64,000 nucleotides of DNA, taken from contig AP025580.1 in NCBI GenBank assembly GCA_022846035.1, positions 1,054,001 to 1,118,000 on the forward strand, given 5' to 3'. Positions 7,427 through 17,949 of this stretch are shown here, piece after piece. The DNA is from Christensenellaceae bacterium. GTDB lineage: Bacteria; Bacillota; Clostridia; Christensenellales; Christensenellaceae. A program made the position numbers and the translations under genes. Every line of letters begins with the position of its first letter. The first letter of the stretch is position 1. The notes below the pieces were generated by a model. It saw only the letters and a list, made by a program, of their open reading frames with translations, was not told the origin of the DNA and searched no databases.

Positions 7427-9856
7427 ATGAGTAACATGTCTGGATTTACCGCAGGCGCACAGGAGGCCGTGAACAAGGCGGCACAGTTTGCCAGCGGTAT
7501 GGGAGAAAATTATGTAGGAACAGAACACCTTTTATTGGGCCTCGTTTTGGAAGGCGGTACGGCTGCCGAAATTTTGCAAAAGCAGGGTATTAATGAAAGA
7601 AACGCAAGGGAGTATATTGAATCGGTTTCGGTAGACGGCGGATATGGGAATCCGCAAGTCATGGGATATACGCCCCGTACGAAAAAAATTATTGAAATGA
7701 GCGTGGCGTTCTCAAGACAGCTGGGACAGAACTTCGTCGGTACGGAACACATGCTGCTTGCAATCATTAACGAGAGGGAAAGCATGGGTTTCCGCATGCT
7801 GCATGATTTGAATGCGGATATGGCGGCCATGCAGCAGGAGATCCTTGCCATCGCGCAGGGGGCGCCTACATCAGGAGAGGATAAGTCAAAATCAACAACG
7901 CCTAAGCTCGATAAGTTTGGCCGTGATTTGACGCTTGCTGCCAAAAATGATGAACTCGATCCGGTAATCGGAAGATCTGAGGAAATCGAGAGAATCATCC
8001 AGATTCTCAGCAGAAGGACGAAAAACAATCCTGTTTTGATTGGCGAACCGGGCGTTGGTAAATCTGCGATCGCAGAGGGTCTGGCACAGAAGATCATTGA
8101 GGGAAATATTCCGGATATGCTGAAAAACAAACGTGTCATTATGCTGGACCTGGCGGGAATGCTCGCAGGCTCCAAGTTCAGGGGCGAATTCGAGGAACGG
8201 TTAAAGGATGCCCTTGACGAATTGCAAAAGGACGGAAACGTTATCCTGTTTATCGACGAATTGCATACGCTGATCGGTGCTGGCGCGGCGGAGGGCGCGA
8301 TGGATGCCGCCAATATTCTGAAGCCGATGCTCGCACGCGGCGAGATCCAGGTGATCGGCGCCACGACCATCGACGAATACAGGAAACACATTGAAAAGGA
8401 TGCTGCGCTTGAACGCCGGTTCCAGCCTGTAAACGTGGGCGAACCGACGCCGGAAGAAGCTCTGCAGATATTGGAGGGCTTGCGCGACCGTTATGAGGCG
8501 CACCATAAAGTGACGATCACGGATGAGGCGCTGAAAGCGGCGGTCGATCTTTCGACAAGATATATTATGGACCGCTTCCTGCCGGACAAGGCAATCGACC
8601 TGATCGACGAGGCTGCTTCTAAAGTACGGATTTCGATGTTTACCTCGCCGCCGGATTTGAGAGAGCTGGAAGAAAAGCTCGAAGTGATCGGCAAGGAGAA
8701 AGAAAATGCGATTGCGCACGAGGACTTTGAAAAAGCAGCCAAGCTGCGTGACGAGGAAGCGGATACCAAGCGCGATATTGAGCATTGTTCCGAGGAATGG
8801 CGTAAAGCCGTGGCCAAGGAAAAGGGCGTCGTAACAGAGGAAGATATTGCACAGATTATCTCCAGTTGGACACATGTTCCGGTCAGCAAGCTTACGGAAG
8901 ATGAAAGCAAAAAATTGTTGGCCCTGGAGGAAATGCTGCATGAACGCGTGATCGGGCAGGATGAAGCGGTTTCGGCAGTCGCCAAGGCGATCCGCCGCGC
9001 GCGCGCGGGCCTTAAAGATCCGAACAGGCCAATTGGTTCGTTCATTTTCTTAGGTCCTACGGGCGTCGGCAAGACAGAGCTTACAAAGGCGCTGGCAGCT
9101 TCCATGTTCGGGGACGAAAACGCCATGATCAGGCTGGATATGTCTGAATATATGGAAAAACACAGTGTATCCAAGCTGGTTGGTTCGCCTCCGGGATATG
9201 TTGGTTACGATGAGGGCGGTCAGCTTACGCAGGCTGTAAGGACAAAACCGTACTCGGTGATTCTGTTCGATGAAATCGAAAAAGCGCATCCGGATGTATT
9301 CAACATTCTGTTGCAGGTTTTGGAAGATGGCCGGCTGACGGATTCCAAGGGAAGGACGGTTGACTTCAAGAACACGATCATCATCATGACGTCCAACGTT
9401 GGCGCGCATGAAATTGCAAAAAGCAAGATTGGCTTTACCAATGGTGAGTCTGATGATATGGAGAAGCTGAAAGAATATGATGAAATGAAAGAACGCATGA
9501 TGGAAGCGCTTAAGAACACTTTCCGTCCTGAGTTCATCAACAGGGTAGACGATATTATCGTATTCCATAAGCTCACTGAAAAGGATACGCAGAAAATTGC
9601 TGAGCTGATGCTCGGAAGCGTTGCAAAACGCCTGCATGAGAGGGAAATCGACCTGACATATACAAAGGATGCCGCCAAGCTGATGGCCAAAGATGGTATG
9701 AGCGACCAGTATGGCGCGCGGCCGCTCCGCAGGATGATTCAGCAGACGGTTGAGGATAAGCTCTCGGAGGAAATTCTTGCAGGAAAAATCAACATCGGCG
9801 ACAAAGTCAAGATGTATGTTGAAAATGGAGATGTTGCATTTAAAAAGGAAAGTTGA
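7427..9856 (+). CDS. clpC: ATP-dependent Clp protease ATP-binding subunit ClpC
   Basis: A Hsp100 unfoldase of 809 residues that feeds proteins to ClpP. Two N-terminal Clp repeats (about 1-145) contain YVGTEHLLLGL and FVGTEHMLLAI. NBD1 has Walker A GEPGVGKS near residue 206. The middle domain carries a UVR-type coiled segment (AIAHEDFEKAAKLRDEE), the ClpC hallmark. NBD2 has Walker A GPTGVGKT near residue 543, and the end shows the GARPLRRMIQ sensor-2 region. The start has GTAGGAGG upstream. It is third in the CtsR-controlled operon, and a terminator follows. Confidence 0.96.
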   Translation: MSNMSGFTAGAQEAVNKAAQFASGMGENYVGTEHLLLGLVLEGGTAAEILQKQGINERNAREYIESVSVDGGYGNPQVMGYTPRTKKIIEMSVAFSRQLGQNFVGTEHMLLAIINERESMGFRMLHDLNADMAAMQQEILAIAQGAPTSGEDKSKSTTPKLDKFGRDLTLAAKNDELDPVIGRSEEIERIIQILSRRTKNNPVLIGEPGVGKSAIAEGLAQKIIEGNIPDMLKNKRVIMLDLAGMLAGSKFRGEFEERLKDALDELQKDGNVILFIDELHTLIGAGAAEGAMDAANILKPMLARGEIQVIGATTIDEYRKHIEKDAALERRFQPVNVGEPTPEEALQILEGLRDRYEAHHKVTITDEALKAAVDLSTRYIMDRFLPDKAIDLIDEAASKVRISMFTSPPDLRELEEKLEVIGKEKENAIAHEDFEKAAKLRDEEADTKRDIEHCSEEWRKAVAKEKGVVTEEDIAQIISSWTHVPVSKLTEDESKKLLALEEMLHERVIGQDEAVSAVAKAIRRARAGLKDPNRPIGSFIFLGPTGVGKTELTKALAASMFGDENAMIRLDMSEYMEKHSVSKLVGSPPGYVGYDEGGQLTQAVRTKPYSVILFDEIEKAHPDVFNILLQVLEDGRLTDSKGRTVDFKNTIIIMTSNVGAHEIAKSKIGFTNGESDDMEKLKEYDEMKERMMEALKNTFRPEFINRVDDIIVFHKLTEKDTQKIAELMLGSVAKRLHEREIDLTYTKDAAKLMAKDGMSDQYGARPLRRMIQQTVEDKLSEEILAGKINIGDKVKMYVENGDVAFKKES

Positions 9857-9878
9857 TATAATGTAACAAAGTTCAGGT

Positions 9879-9902
9879 GCGGCAAAGCGCAAGCTTTGCC
9901 GC
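9879..9902 (+). terminator. Terminator-like hairpin after clpC
   Basis: A perfect 10-bp stem (GCGGCAAAGC with GCTTTGCCGC) has a GCAA tetraloop, followed by only a weak T-rich tail (TCTTGT). It probably ends the clpC transcript, perhaps incompletely. Confidence 0.7.
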
Positions 9903-9938
9903 TCTTGTAATATCTATGGAAAGGACCTGAAGATTCAT

Positions 9939-11042
9939 ATGGAGCTTCGCAGCGGTTTATTGATAGTGATAGCGCTTCTGTTTACGTTTTTCATTACGTA
10001 TACGACGACGCCGCTTGTCCGTAAGCTGTCAATCAAGGTCGGGGCTGTAGATATTCCAAAAGATAATAGGAGAATGCATAGCAAGCCAATCCCAACAATG
10101 GGGGGGCTTGCTATATTTGTTGCCTTTGCTTTTGGCGTCATAGTTTTTGTACCTATGGATTCTACGTATGTGGGATTGCTCCTGGGCGCCCTCATGATTA
10201 CGATTATGGGCATGTTTGACGATATTTACGATCTGAAAGCATGGGTCAAGCTGCTGGTCCAGATTGGGGCAGCGCTGGTCGTATGTTTTTCGGGCATTGT
10301 GATCAAACAAGTAACGTTGTTTGACCAGATTATTTACTTCGGTAACTGGGCGATTCCGATCACTGTATTGTGGATCGTGGCGATTACAAACACCATCAAT
10401 CTCATTGACGGCCTTGACGGACTGGCGTGCGGTATTTCCGCCATATCTTCGCTGGCATTGCTGGCCGTATCGCTGTTATCGGCGGGAAATCCGACCGTGA
10501 CGGTGATCGCCGCCGTGCTCGCGGGTTCATGTCTGGGTTTTTTACCCTATAACTTAAATCCGGCTAAGATATTTATGGGGGATGTAGGCGCAACTTTCCT
10601 TGGCTTTGTACTTTCCGTTATTTCAATACAGGGCTTTTTCAAAGTGAACGCGGTGGTTTCGTTTGTTATTCCTTTCCTTGTGCTGGGTCTGCCGATTTTT
10701 GATACGCTCTTTGCAATTATACGGCGCCTGTTTAAAGGACAAAGCCCGTTCCATGCCGACCGCAAGCACCTGCACCACCGCTTGGTGGATATGGGAATGA
10801 ACCAGAAGCAATCGGTTATCCTGCTATACGCGATTTCGGCCCTGCTGGCGATCGCCGCGATTTTATTTGCGGAAAGAATGTTTACGGCGGCCGTTCTTGT
10901 TCTGGTGGTATCTTTTGTGATCGGGTGCATCAACTGGTTTGTCATGAAACGCGAGCACATCGAGATGCTTGAAAAAATGGACGCGGAGCAAGGCGAAACC
11001 GGACAGCCAAAAGAAACAGAAGAAAAAAAGCCGCAAGCATAA
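9939..11042 (+). CDS. tagO: Undecaprenyl-phosphate N-acetylglucosaminyl 1-phosphate transferase (TagO/WecA type)
   Basis: A polytopic membrane enzyme of 367 residues that loads a sugar-1-phosphate onto undecaprenyl phosphate, the first step of teichoic acid or other wall-polymer synthesis. Family motifs are present: DIPKDNRRMHSKPIPTMGG near the N-terminus, MFDDIYDLK (Asp-rich metal site), NLIDGLDGLACG, GDVGATFLGF, and the cytoplasmic HADRKHLHHRL loop that marks the polyprenyl-P HexNAc-1-P transferases. About ten hydrophobic segments are visible, and the tail is charged (K/E rich). The start is the ATG after AAAGGACC. Confidence 0.92.
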   Translation: MELRSGLLIVIALLFTFFITYTTTPLVRKLSIKVGAVDIPKDNRRMHSKPIPTMGGLAIFVAFAFGVIVFVPMDSTYVGLLLGALMITIMGMFDDIYDLKAWVKLLVQIGAALVVCFSGIVIKQVTLFDQIIYFGNWAIPITVLWIVAITNTINLIDGLDGLACGISAISSLALLAVSLLSAGNPTVTVIAAVLAGSCLGFLPYNLNPAKIFMGDVGATFLGFVLSVISIQGFFKVNAVVSFVIPFLVLGLPIFDTLFAIIRRLFKGQSPFHADRKHLHHRLVDMGMNQKQSVILLYAISALLAIAAILFAERMFTAAVLVLVVSFVIGCINWFVMKREHIEMLEKMDAEQGETGQPKETEEKKPQA

Positions 11043-11061
11043 TAATGCCATGCGGTTTTTT
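11031..11061 (+). terminator. Terminator overlapping the tagO stop
   Basis: CCGCA (11031-11035) pairs with TGCGG (11051-11055), with further AT/GC pairs inside the stem, and six T follow. The hairpin starts within the last codons of tagO. Confidence 0.7.
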
Positions 11062-11081
11062 GATAAGGAAGCGTGTGGAAG

Positions 11082-11579
11082 ATGAAGCATTCTGAACCGA
11101 CAACCTGCCTGTACGAAAGCAAGACGGTACCCAAAGACCATCCGCAGATTATGCTGCGGGGAGAAATCGACAGCCTGCTTGCTTATGCGGTATACGCCTG
11201 CGCTTTTGCAAAGGAGAAAAAGGAGCGGGCCGTCGCGCGCGATTTGCAGGATATTATTAAAGCTATACAAAAGGTTATGAGCGCGGAAGCGGGCGCAATG
11301 CCGCTGACAATAGAAACGATCATAGGATTATCATTGGACGAACTCAGGGAATATTCCTACCATCCGCAGAAGTATCTGCAAACGGCGCATATCTTTCCGA
11401 GCGCGGACTGGGACAGTATGACTGCGGTGCTGAATATTCTCAGGACCAAGGTACGGCAAACGGAGCGTATATGTATTGCGGCAGGCCTTAAGCTGTATGC
11501 AAACGAGAGTATACAGAAAGTGCTCAACCGTTTGTCCTCGGCAGTGTATATTATTATGCTCAAGCATAATATGAAATAA
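11082..11579 (+). CDS. Cobalamin adenosyltransferase-like protein (PduO/MMAB family, divergent)
   Basis: A 165-residue protein. Its C-terminal half shows the PduO-type ATP:cob(I)alamin adenosyltransferase signature: LNILRTKVRQTERI (paired Arg and the RxxER helix) followed by KVLNRLSSAVYIIM in place of the family's YLNRLSDLLF. The N-terminal part (YESKTVPKDHPQIMLRGEIDSLLA) matches the segment after the ATP-binding loop, but the usual TRTGDxGxT loop is missing or shrunken. It may therefore bind nucleotide differently or be a non-catalytic relative. It fits the corrinoid protein and B12-binding genes elsewhere in the window. The ATG at 11082 has AAGGAAG nine bases upstream; a GTG at 11073 would be too close to it. 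Confidence 0.68.
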   Translation: MKHSEPTTCLYESKTVPKDHPQIMLRGEIDSLLAYAVYACAFAKEKKERAVARDLQDIIKAIQKVMSAEAGAMPLTIETIIGLSLDELREYSYHPQKYLQTAHIFPSADWDSMTAVLNILRTKVRQTERICIAAGLKLYANESIQKVLNRLSSAVYIIMLKHNMK

Positions 11580-13064
<1,485 letters not shown>

Positions 13065-13868
13065 ATGGATAGCGCACAGAAAGAATTCAGCCGGCTTGTC
13101 GCGTATATGGATAGGTATCCGGACGCGGCGGTCGCCTTTTCCGGCGGGACGGTATCGGCACTGCTGGTGTGCGCCTTGTATGAAGCACAAGGAAAAGGCG
13201 CGTTTGTACTGACGGCGAATACGCCTTTTTTCACACAGGAGGAGCTTTACCGCGTGCATGAGGTGCTGGACGATTATCCCAAAACGCGCGGTGAGCGTAT
13301 CGCGATGCCGGCATTGATGGACATACCACAGCTAACGGAAACAAGCGGGGATATACGTTGCGAGGCGTGTGCGGCGCGGGTATCCGAGAGGTTATCGCAG
13401 GTCGCAAAAAGTATTGGCGCGTCTGTGCTCTTTGACGGTAAAGTTGCGGATGCCAGGGATGCTACATGCAGGCTGCTGAGGCAGGTAATGCCGGAAGTGC
13501 AGGTGATAAGTCCCTGCGTGGAACTGGGATTTACAAGGCAGGATGTGAAAAACATGTTAAAAGCAATTGGCAGGGCATATTATATTTGGCCGGCCAATGA
13601 CTGTCTTGCGCGGCGTTTTTTGAAAGATATGCCTGTTACGGTTACAGGACTTGATTATGTGGAGGCGGCGGAAAAATATATTCGCCGTTATACCCGACGC
13701 GGCCTGCGTGTGTACTTGGACGGGGAAAAAGCGGTTGTATGCTCAGAAGAAATGTTGGATGTGCAGGCAAAGGAAGATGTGATGTGCCAGTTGCTCAACG
13801 ACGGGCGGGCTGGCGTATCGGATGTGATATTTTGTGATGGGAATCATTGGAGGAAGACAAATAGATGA
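13065..13868 (+). CDS. LarE-like PP-loop protein (predicted sulfur-transfer ATPase)
   Basis: A 267-residue protein resembling LarE, the ATP-dependent sulfur insertase of the lactate-racemase nickel-pincer pathway. Shared elements are the N-terminal [10 protein letters not shown] in place of the PP-loop SGGx[12 protein letters not shown] in place of the family's [23 protein letters not shown] (a CxxC motif), [11 protein letters not shown] where LarE has DGxNxDD, and [10 protein letters not shown] where LarE has ACLASR. The Asp of SGGxDS is Val here, so ATP chemistry may differ. The gene is wedged between guaB and guaA: it starts on the base after the guaB stop and overlaps guaA by 4 bases, so it is strictly co-translated with GMP synthesis genes. 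No larA/B/C is seen in the window. The function is open. Confidence 0.7.
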   Translation: MDSAQKEFSRLVAYMDRYPDAAVAFSGGTVSALLVCALYEAQGKGAFVLTANTPFFTQEELYRVHEVLDDYPKTRGERIAMPALMDIPQLTETSGDIRCEACAARVSERLSQVAKSIGASVLFDGKVADARDATCRLLRQVMPEVQVISPCVELGFTRQDVKNMLKAIGRAYYIWPANDCLARRFLKDMPVTVTGLDYVEAAEKYIRRYTRRGLRVYLDGEKAVVCSEEMLDVQAKEDVMCQLLNDGRAGVSDVIFCDGNHWRKTNR

Positions 13869-15397
13869 GGGAAACAGTTATTGTTCTGGATTTTGGCGGA
13901 CAATATAATCAGTTGATTGCGCGCAGGGTACGCGAAGCGCACGTTTATGCGGAGTTGCTGCCTTACCAGACGAGCGCGGAAGCAATCAGAAAAAAGAATC
14001 CGATCGGCATTATTTTTACCGGCGGACCGAAAAGCGTATATGAGGAAGGCGCTCCGGTGTGTGATACAGAGATCCTTAAACTAGGCGTTCCGGTTCTGGG
14101 GATTTGTTACGGCAGCCAACTCCTTTCCATGAAGCTGGATGGGCATGTGACTTCTGCTCCGGCAGGCGAATACGGAAAGACAGATATTTGCTACGATACC
14201 TCGAATATCCTGCTGCAGGATATGGAGGCGGAGTCCGTATGCTGGATGAGCCATATGGATTATATCGATAAGGCGCCGGACGGATTTGCAATTCTGGCCA
14301 AAACGGCATCCTGTCCGGTGGCGGCTTTCGGAAACGACGAAAAGAAGATTTATGGCGTACAATTCCATCCGGAAGTACAGCACACGGCGGGCGGACAACG
14401 TTTACTGGAACATTTTTTATTTGATATATGTGGTGCAAAAGGAGATTGGGATATGAATGATTATGCAAAACAGTCGATCGAAGCGATCCGAGAGAAAGTA
14501 GGGAACAAAAAGGTTCTGCTTGCCCTGTCAGGCGGTGTGGACAGCTCCGTATGCGCGGTGCTCCTGCACAAAGCGATCGGAAAGAACCTGACGTGCGTCT
14601 TTGTCGACACCGGTTTGATGCGTAAATACGAGCCGGAAGAAGTAGAGAATGTATTCAAAAAACAATTTGACATGAACCTTGTTCACGTGAAAGCGGAACA
14701 ACGCTTTTTGGAAAAACTTGCAGGCGTTACGGAGCCGGAAAAGAAGCGCAAGATCATTGGCGAGGAATTTATTCGCGTATTTGAGGAAGAAGCGAAAAAG
14801 GTCGGCAAGGTAGATTTTCTTGCACAGGGAACAATTTATCCGGATGTGGTGGAAAGCGGTGTGGGCGACGCGGCCCTCATTAAGAGTCATCATAATGTAG
14901 GCGGTCTTCCGGACCATGTCGATTTTGAGGAGATTATTGAGCCTTTGCGCGAGCTCTTTAAAGACGAAGTGCGCGAACTGGGCGAAGAGCTTGGTTTGCC
15001 GCGCCATATGGTCTGGCGCCAGCCGTTCCCGGGGCCAGGGCTTGCCATCCGCGTGATCGGTGAGATTACCAAGGCCAAGCTCGATCTGTTGCGTGATGTG
15101 GACTTTATCTTCCGCGACGAAATCGCCAAAGCGGGGTTGGACGAAAAGATATGGCAGTACTTCGCCGTGTTGACGGATATGCGCTCTGTGGGTGTGATGG
15201 GAGACGAGCGGACATACGATTATACCGTAGCCCTGCGCGGCGTAACGAGCGTGGACGCAATGACGGCGGACTGGGCGCGTATCCCGTACGACGTACTGGG
15301 CGTAATTTCCAACCGTATTATCAACGAGGTACCGCACATCAACCGTATTGTGTATGACATTACGAGCAAGCCCCCGGCGACGATCGAGTTTGAATAA
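13865..15397 (+). CDS. guaA: GMP synthase (glutamine-hydrolysing)
   Basis: Converts XMP to GMP using ATP and glutamine. The 510-residue protein has an N-terminal class I glutamine amidotransferase (GICYGSQ with the Cys nucleophile, FHPEVQHT with the His), the PP-loop ATP pyrophosphatase SGGVDSSV at about residue 221, and the C-terminal dimerisation domain ([12 protein letters not shown]). It normally ends TIEWE; here it ends TIEFE. The last codons lie in the attachment site of the mobile element that begins at 15386, and a copy encoding EWE plus stop stands at the far end of that element. The final residues were therefore probably swapped in by the integration. Confidence 0.97.
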   Translation: MRETVIVLDFGGQYNQLIARRVREAHVYAELLPYQTSAEAIRKKNPIGIIFTGGPKSVYEEGAPVCDTEILKLGVPVLGICYGSQLLSMKLDGHVTSAPAGEYGKTDICYDTSNILLQDMEAESVCWMSHMDYIDKAPDGFAILAKTASCPVAAFGNDEKKIYGVQFHPEVQHTAGGQRLLEHFLFDICGAKGDWDMNDYAKQSIEAIREKVGNKKVLLALSGGVDSSVCAVLLHKAIGKNLTCVFVDTGLMRKYEPEEVENVFKKQFDMNLVHVKAEQRFLEKLAGVTEPEKKRKIIGEEFIRVFEEEAKKVGKVDFLAQGTIYPDVVESGVGDAALIKSHHNVGGLPDHVDFEEIIEPLRELFKDEVRELGEELGLPRHMVWRQPFPGPGLAIRVIGEITKAKLDLLRDVDFIFRDEIAKAGLDEKIWQYFAVLTDMRSVGVMGDERTYDYTVALRGVTSVDAMTADWARIPYDVLGVISNRIINEVPHINRIVYDITSKPPATIEFE

Positions 15398-15398
15398 A
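15386..15398 (+). repeat. Left attachment site (attL), inside the end of guaA
   Basis: GAGTTTGAATAAA includes the last Glu-Phe-Glu codons and the guaA stop. It is repeated at 24116-24128 with TT changed to GG. The guaA 3' end is a known integration target of islands in many bacteria, and the usual host sequence is GAGTGGGAATAA. Confidence 0.82.
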
Positions 15399-15457
15399 TC
15401 GAGTTGCTTAAAAAAGCCAGTGTTTATGCGGGTTTCAGCGATTTCGATTAGTCTTTT

Positions 15458-15475
15458 GATAACAAATTGATAACA
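15458..15475 (+). repeat. Left arm-type repeat of the element
   Basis: GATAACAAATTGATAACA recurs in the same orientation with one mismatch at 23998-24015, near the other end. Subterminal direct repeats of this sort serve as arm sites for the N-terminal domain of Tn916-type integrases. Confidence 0.65.
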
Positions 15476-15593
15476 GTCATAGCAAGTGCCATTATTCTTG
15501 TTATCCAGTGGTTTATGGGTAACGGAACAATTAACAGGTGGCTTGCAGACTAAAGTTCGGAGCTTGGCTCTGAACAAATTCCATATTATAAAC

Positions 15594-15641
15594 TAAGCCC
15601 TTAGCTGTGGTTAATAACCATAGTTAAGGGCTTTTTTGTCG
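15594..15641 (+). terminator. Terminator inside the left end of the element
   Basis: AAGCCCTTA pairs with TAAGGGCTT, with an inner pairing of TGGTTA and TAACCA, and is followed by a run of six T. The stretch 15399-15689 holds no gene, only the arm site and this hairpin. It can replace the native guaA terminator pushed to 24164. Read the other way it could also end the XRE gene transcript, although there is no strong T run on that strand. Confidence 0.75.
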
Positions 15642-15689
15642 TTGCCAAAGCATCTGTAGGGAGCTGCCAGTGGCAGGTCCTGTAGGTGC

Positions 15690-16220
15690 TTATTTATCTT
15701 TCAAGTGGTCTTTGAATGCTTCCACGAGAGCGTCACTTAATTCCTGTGATGGAACTTTTGCCCAACGCTGTGTGGTGTCGAACTCTGGATAATGGTAACG
15801 CCAGTTATCGTATTCTTCTCTGTTGATTTCTTCGGAAGATAGCTTGTCTGCCTGTTCTTTCCAAGCATACAGCATTTTGAGGAGTTCATATGCTTCTCTG
15901 CCTTTGTCCTTGTTGACCTTTAAGCATACCTCTCCGTCTGCTTCACTGACAGTAAGACCGTAAATATCTTCAAGGGTAAACAGAGTGTGCATAAGACCGA
16001 TATAGCTGTCTATGTCAGGAACATCAAGAGCCTGTGGAGAAACATCAAGCACCTGTGCCAATGCATTTGTAAGGTCTGCTTTCGGTTTGCGTGTACCAGT
16101 TTCGTACTGTGCCAAACGCACATCAGCACTCTTTTCTGGAAAACCGATTGCTGTACCGAGATACTTTTGTGTCATACCACGCATTAGTCTGAAAAAATGT
16201 ATTCTTTCGCTGATAGCCAT
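15690..16220 (-). CDS. XRE-family transcriptional regulator (element repressor)
   Basis: A 176-residue protein with an N-terminal helix-turn-helix of the Cro/cI type: RLMRGMTQKYLGTAIG is followed by VRLAQYETGTRKPKADL (about residues 11-48). The C-terminal part is acidic and has no protease motif, so it is not an S24-type cleavable repressor. It is divergent from the xis-int genes, and five AAATGTTTAGT-like repeats lie between the two promoters. This is the arrangement of a repressor that shuts off excision and transfer genes. The ATG is preceded on its strand by AAGGAG. Confidence 0.82.
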   Translation of the reverse strand: MAISERIHFFRLMRGMTQKYLGTAIGFPEKSADVRLAQYETGTRKPKADLTNALAQVLDVSPQALDVPDIDSYIGLMHTLFTLEDIYGLTVSEADGEVCLKVNKDKGREAYELLKMLYAWKEQADKLSSEEINREEYDNWRYHYPEFDTTQRWAKVPSQELSDALVEAFKDHLKDK

Positions 16221-16237
16221 AATGATACGCTCCTTTT

Positions 16238-16384
16238 ATATTTAGTGAAATAAGTATAGCAGAAATGTTTAGTGGAAGTCAAGAAAAACCGAAACAAAAA
16301 TGTTTAATATTTTCTTTGCAACCACTTGACAATAGCAAATATGTTTAGTAAAATAAATTACGAATTAAACAAATATGCTTAATG
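16238..16384. promoter_or_regulatory. Operator array and divergent promoters between repressor and xis-int
   Basis: Five copies of an AAATRTTTAGTA-like element are visible, near 16238, 16263, 16298, 16339 and 16373. A rightward promoter has TTGACA at 16326-16331 and TAAAAT at 16349-16354 (17-base spacer), with a copy inside the spacer. A leftward promoter (TTGACT, then TATACT after 18 bases) overlaps the copy at 16263. The XRE protein is the obvious candidate to bind. From 16385 to 16668 I see no credible gene, only GC-richer sequence with small inverted repeats such as GCTTGTGTGCAAGC. Confidence 0.7.
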
Positions 16385-16668
16385 CGACAACTGAATGACC
16401 GTCCGAAAAGCCAAACCGCCAAGACCTCGTCGGAGCAAGTTCCGTATCGTTCGCTTGTGTGCAAGCACAAAAGCTCATTCGCTGCACTGCTCCTCCTCTT
16501 CCCCAAAAGTCTCCGACTTTTCGGGAACCCCTATACGAGCGAGCGCCTGATGTACTGCGGTGCATTGGGACAGCACAGCGCCTGCCGACAAGCAGGAGTG
16601 CCTGTTGGAACTTTAACACGGAGAAAGCGGCAAGCAAAAAATTATTTTAAGAAAGGAAGAAAAAGGAT

Positions 16669-16857
16669 ATGGAAAACAGATTTATCCGAGCCGAAGATGT
16701 GGCTCAGGAACTAAACGTATCAAAACCTTATGCATATAAACTCATCAGACAATTAAATGAGGAATTGAAAGCAAAGGGCTTTATTACGATTGCAGGGCGT
16801 GTAAATCGCCAGTATTTTTACGAAAGGCTCTACGGAGCAGGAAAGGGGGAAATGTAA
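16669..16857 (+). CDS. xis: Excisionase-like small DNA-binding protein
   Basis: A 62-residue protein with a winged-helix or MerR-like motif: FIRAEDVAQELNVSKPYAYK matches the DNA-recognition helices of phage and transposon excisionases, and the tail NRQYFYERLYG is typical of Firmicute element Xis-like proteins. It lies directly before int (its stop TAA touches the int ATG) and has an AAGGAAG site. It likely directs excision together with the integrase. Confidence 0.78.
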   Translation: MENRFIRAEDVAQELNVSKPYAYKLIRQLNEELKAKGFITIAGRVNRQYFYERLYGAGKGEM

Positions 16858-17949
16858 ATGCCGGTATTTAAGAATGAAGATAACGGTACTTGGTATGTGA
16901 TGGCAAGGTATGTGAACTGGAAAGGGGAACGCAAGCAGAAATGCAAGCGTGGCTTTGCTACCAAACGAGAAGCACAGGAATGGGAAAGAATGTTCAAATT
17001 GCAGACTTCTTCAGACCTTGATATGAGTTTTGAAGCCTTTACGGAGCTTTATATCAATGATGTGAAGAACCGTTTGAAGGAAAACACGTGGCTTACCAAA
17101 GAGCATATCATACGCACAAAGATACTTCCGTATTTCGGGAAACTGAAAATCAGCGAGATTTCCACAAAGGAGATTATTACTTGGCAGAATGAAATGCTTG
17201 CCTATCGTGATGAGAAGAAAAAGCCTTATTCACAGACGTATCTGAAAACGCTGCACAATCAGTTGTCCGCCATTTTCAATCACGCTGTCCGCTACTATGA
17301 ACTGCGTTCCAATCCTGCGGCAAAGGTGGGAAATATGGGACGTGAGGAACACAAGGAAATGCTGTTCTGGACAAAGGAAGAATACAAGAAATTCTCTTTT
17401 GAGATGATGGACAAGCCTGTTTCCTTTTATGCGTTTGAAATGCTTTACTGGTGCGGTATCCGAGAGGGCGAGCTGTTAGCTTTGACTCCGGCAGATTTCA
17501 ACTTTGATAAGGAAACAGTCACAATCAATAAATCCTATCAGCGTTTGAAAGGGCAGGATGTGATTACTTCTCCGAAAACGAAAAAGAGCAACCGCACGAT
17601 TAAAATGCCGAAGTTTCTGTGTGAGGAAATGAAAGAATATCTCGGTATGCTTTACGGATTGAAGAAGAAAGACCGTATCTTTACGGTGACGAAAAGCTAT
17701 CTTCATCACGAGATGGACAGAGGGGCAAAGGCGGCAGGCGTGAAGCGTATCCGCATTCACGATCTCCGTCACAGCCACATTTCACTCTTGATTGATATGG
17801 GCTTTTCTGCGGTGGCGATTGCTGACCGAGTTGGTCACGAAAGTATTGATATTACTTATCAGTACGCACACCTCTTTCCGTCAAAGCAGATTGAGATGGC
17901 AGAAAAATTAGATGATTTAGGGAAAGGAGATTTTGAAAATGTCAGCTAA
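16858..17949 (+). CDS. int: Site-specific tyrosine integrase (Tn916 type)
   Basis: A 363-residue recombinase with an N-terminal AP2-like arm-binding domain (FKNEDNGTWYVMARYVNWKG), a SAM-like core-binding domain (~60-160) and a catalytic domain. Catalytic residues are visible: Arg in CGIREGEL (~202), His and Arg in HDLRHSH (301 and 304), His in VGHES (327), and the nucleophile Tyr in ITYQYAHLF (336). The N-terminal domain should bind the subterminal repeats at 15458 and 23998. The gene immediately follows xis. Confidence 0.93.
   Translation: MPVFKNEDNGTWYVMARYVNWKGERKQKCKRGFATKREAQEWERMFKLQTSSDLDMSFEAFTELYINDVKNRLKENTWLTKEHIIRTKILPYFGKLKISEISTKEIITWQNEMLAYRDEKKKPYSQTYLKTLHNQLSAIFNHAVRYYELRSNPAAKVGNMGREEHKEMLFWTKEEYKKFSFEMMDKPVSFYAFEMLYWCGIREGELLALTPADFNFDKETVTINKSYQRLKGQDVITSPKTKKSNRTIKMPKFLCEEMKEYLGMLYGLKKKDRIFTVTKSYLHHEMDRGAKAAGVKRIRIHDLRHSHISLLIDMGFSAVAIADRVGHESIDITYQYAHLFPSKQIEMAEKLDDLGKGDFENVS

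Noticed and set aside
13865-15397. guaA as a truncated or frameshifted gene because of the insertion
   Set aside because: The frame is full length (510 residues) with all catalytic motifs and a stop at the normal place; only the penultimate residue differs from the usual Trp.
16382-16714. Open frame of 110 codons ahead of and overlapping xis
   Set aside because: It has no ribosome site, starts inside the operator array, overlaps xis in another frame and has low-complexity composition. The sequence is better explained as regulatory or non-coding.
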